Shown here one piece after another: positions 63,854 to 64,000 of a stretch of 64,000 nt of DNA. Position 1 is the first letter of the stretch. Every line of letters begins with the position of its first letter. Below the pieces are notes generated by a model that was not told the DNA's origin, did not search any database, and saw nothing but the letters and a program-made list of their open reading frames with translations. A program made the translations under genes and the position numbers. The stretch comes from Psychroserpens sp. Hel_I_66 (GTDB lineage Bacteria; Bacteroidota; Bacteroidia; Flavobacteriales; Flavobacteriaceae), in the NCBI RefSeq assembly GCF_000799465.1, contig NZ_JUGU01000001.1, positions 1,054,001 through 1,118,000 of the forward strand, given 5' to 3'.

Positions 63854-64000
63854 ATGAAAGATTTTATTAAGAAATATGAGGTTTGGATATTTCTAATTCT
63901 TGGTCCAACAATTAATGTTTTTTTTGTGAATGCACGTATTAATGGACTAATGCCTAGTTATATATATAACACGGGGCGATTTTGCGTACTTCTACTATTA
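63854..64000 (+). CDS. membrane protein, truncated at right edge (possibly CPBP family)
   Basis: 49 codons from ATG 63854 to the window end. Reads MKDFIKKYEVWIFLILGPTI then VFFVNARIN and further hydrophobic sequence (RFCVLLLL), so an N-terminal membrane segment is clear. The start resembles the N-termini of flavobacterial CPBP intramembrane proteases as I remember them; that assignment is weak. It has its own promoter, which separates it from the GT operon. Confidence 0.45.
   Translation, partial: MKDFIKKYEVWIFLILGPTINVFFVNARINGLMPSYIYNTGRFCVLLLL

Overview
The window is chromosomal DNA from an AT-rich member of the Flavobacteriaceae (Bacteroidetes). Evidence for this: two proteins carry type IX secretion (T9SS) C-terminal sorting domains, the T9SS regulator PorX is present, LpxC and FabZ are fused, HisB and HisIE are bifunctional fusions, and several promoters fit the Bacteroidetes TTG / TAnnTTTG pattern. 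No rRNA, tRNA, CRISPR array, transposase or phage gene was found. Several start codons were moved from the longest ORF to the position supported by family N-termini, gene overlaps or signal peptides.

Layout. 1-2434 (-) is the N-terminal part of tamB, running off the left edge. It is divergent from tsaD (2484). Then come a small membrane protein, a TruA-like pseudouridine synthase, a membrane-anchored LytTR regulator, an S41 protease and a T9SS cargo protein; the last two genes converge on back-to-back terminators. 9547-17028 (-) is a complete histidine operon hisL-G-D-C-B-H-A-F-IE. It is preceded by a previously unannotated 18-residue leader peptide with HHHH-F-H and a full attenuator, and its internal spacers are loaded with palindromic repeats. 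17129-22780 (-) holds fabG, a RelA/SpoT-type synthetase, a VOC protein, a VWA membrane protein, an SPFH protein and a small exported protein. 22980-26481 (-) holds a small exported protein and an M16 peptidase lipoprotein. 26578-34262 (-) is the lipid A / envelope cluster: HD phosphohydrolase, lpxD, lpxC-fabZ, lpxA, efp, a second LpxD-like protein, an NTF2-like protein and sucD.

34299-38950 (+) holds porX, tsaE, a 47-residue exported peptide overlapping a membrane protein, alanine dehydrogenase and a DUF4258-like protein. 39015-43928 (-) is a giant T9SS-exported pectate-lyase-like protein with about 15 Ig/PKD-like repeats and a recent 429-bp tandem duplication. From 45323 to the right edge (+) is a surface-polysaccharide locus: Wzx flippase, Wzy-like polymerase, seven glycosyltransferases (two GT2, five GT4), a PglC/WcaJ-type initiating sugar transferase, two asparagine-synthase-type amidotransferases, an ATP-grasp ligase, a FemAB-like transferase, a polysaccharide deacetylase and a truncated membrane protein at the edge. 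The set suggests a lipid-linked repeat unit carrying amide or amino-acyl decorations.

The observations most worth following are: (1) a strongly over-represented octamer TTCCGAAG/CTTCGGAA, 35 copies counted by eye in both orientations, in genes and spacers; (2) the his leader attenuator; (3) the exported 47-residue peptide with its palindrome, promoter and overlapping membrane gene; (4) the amidotransferase / ATP-grasp / FemAB combination in the polysaccharide locus.
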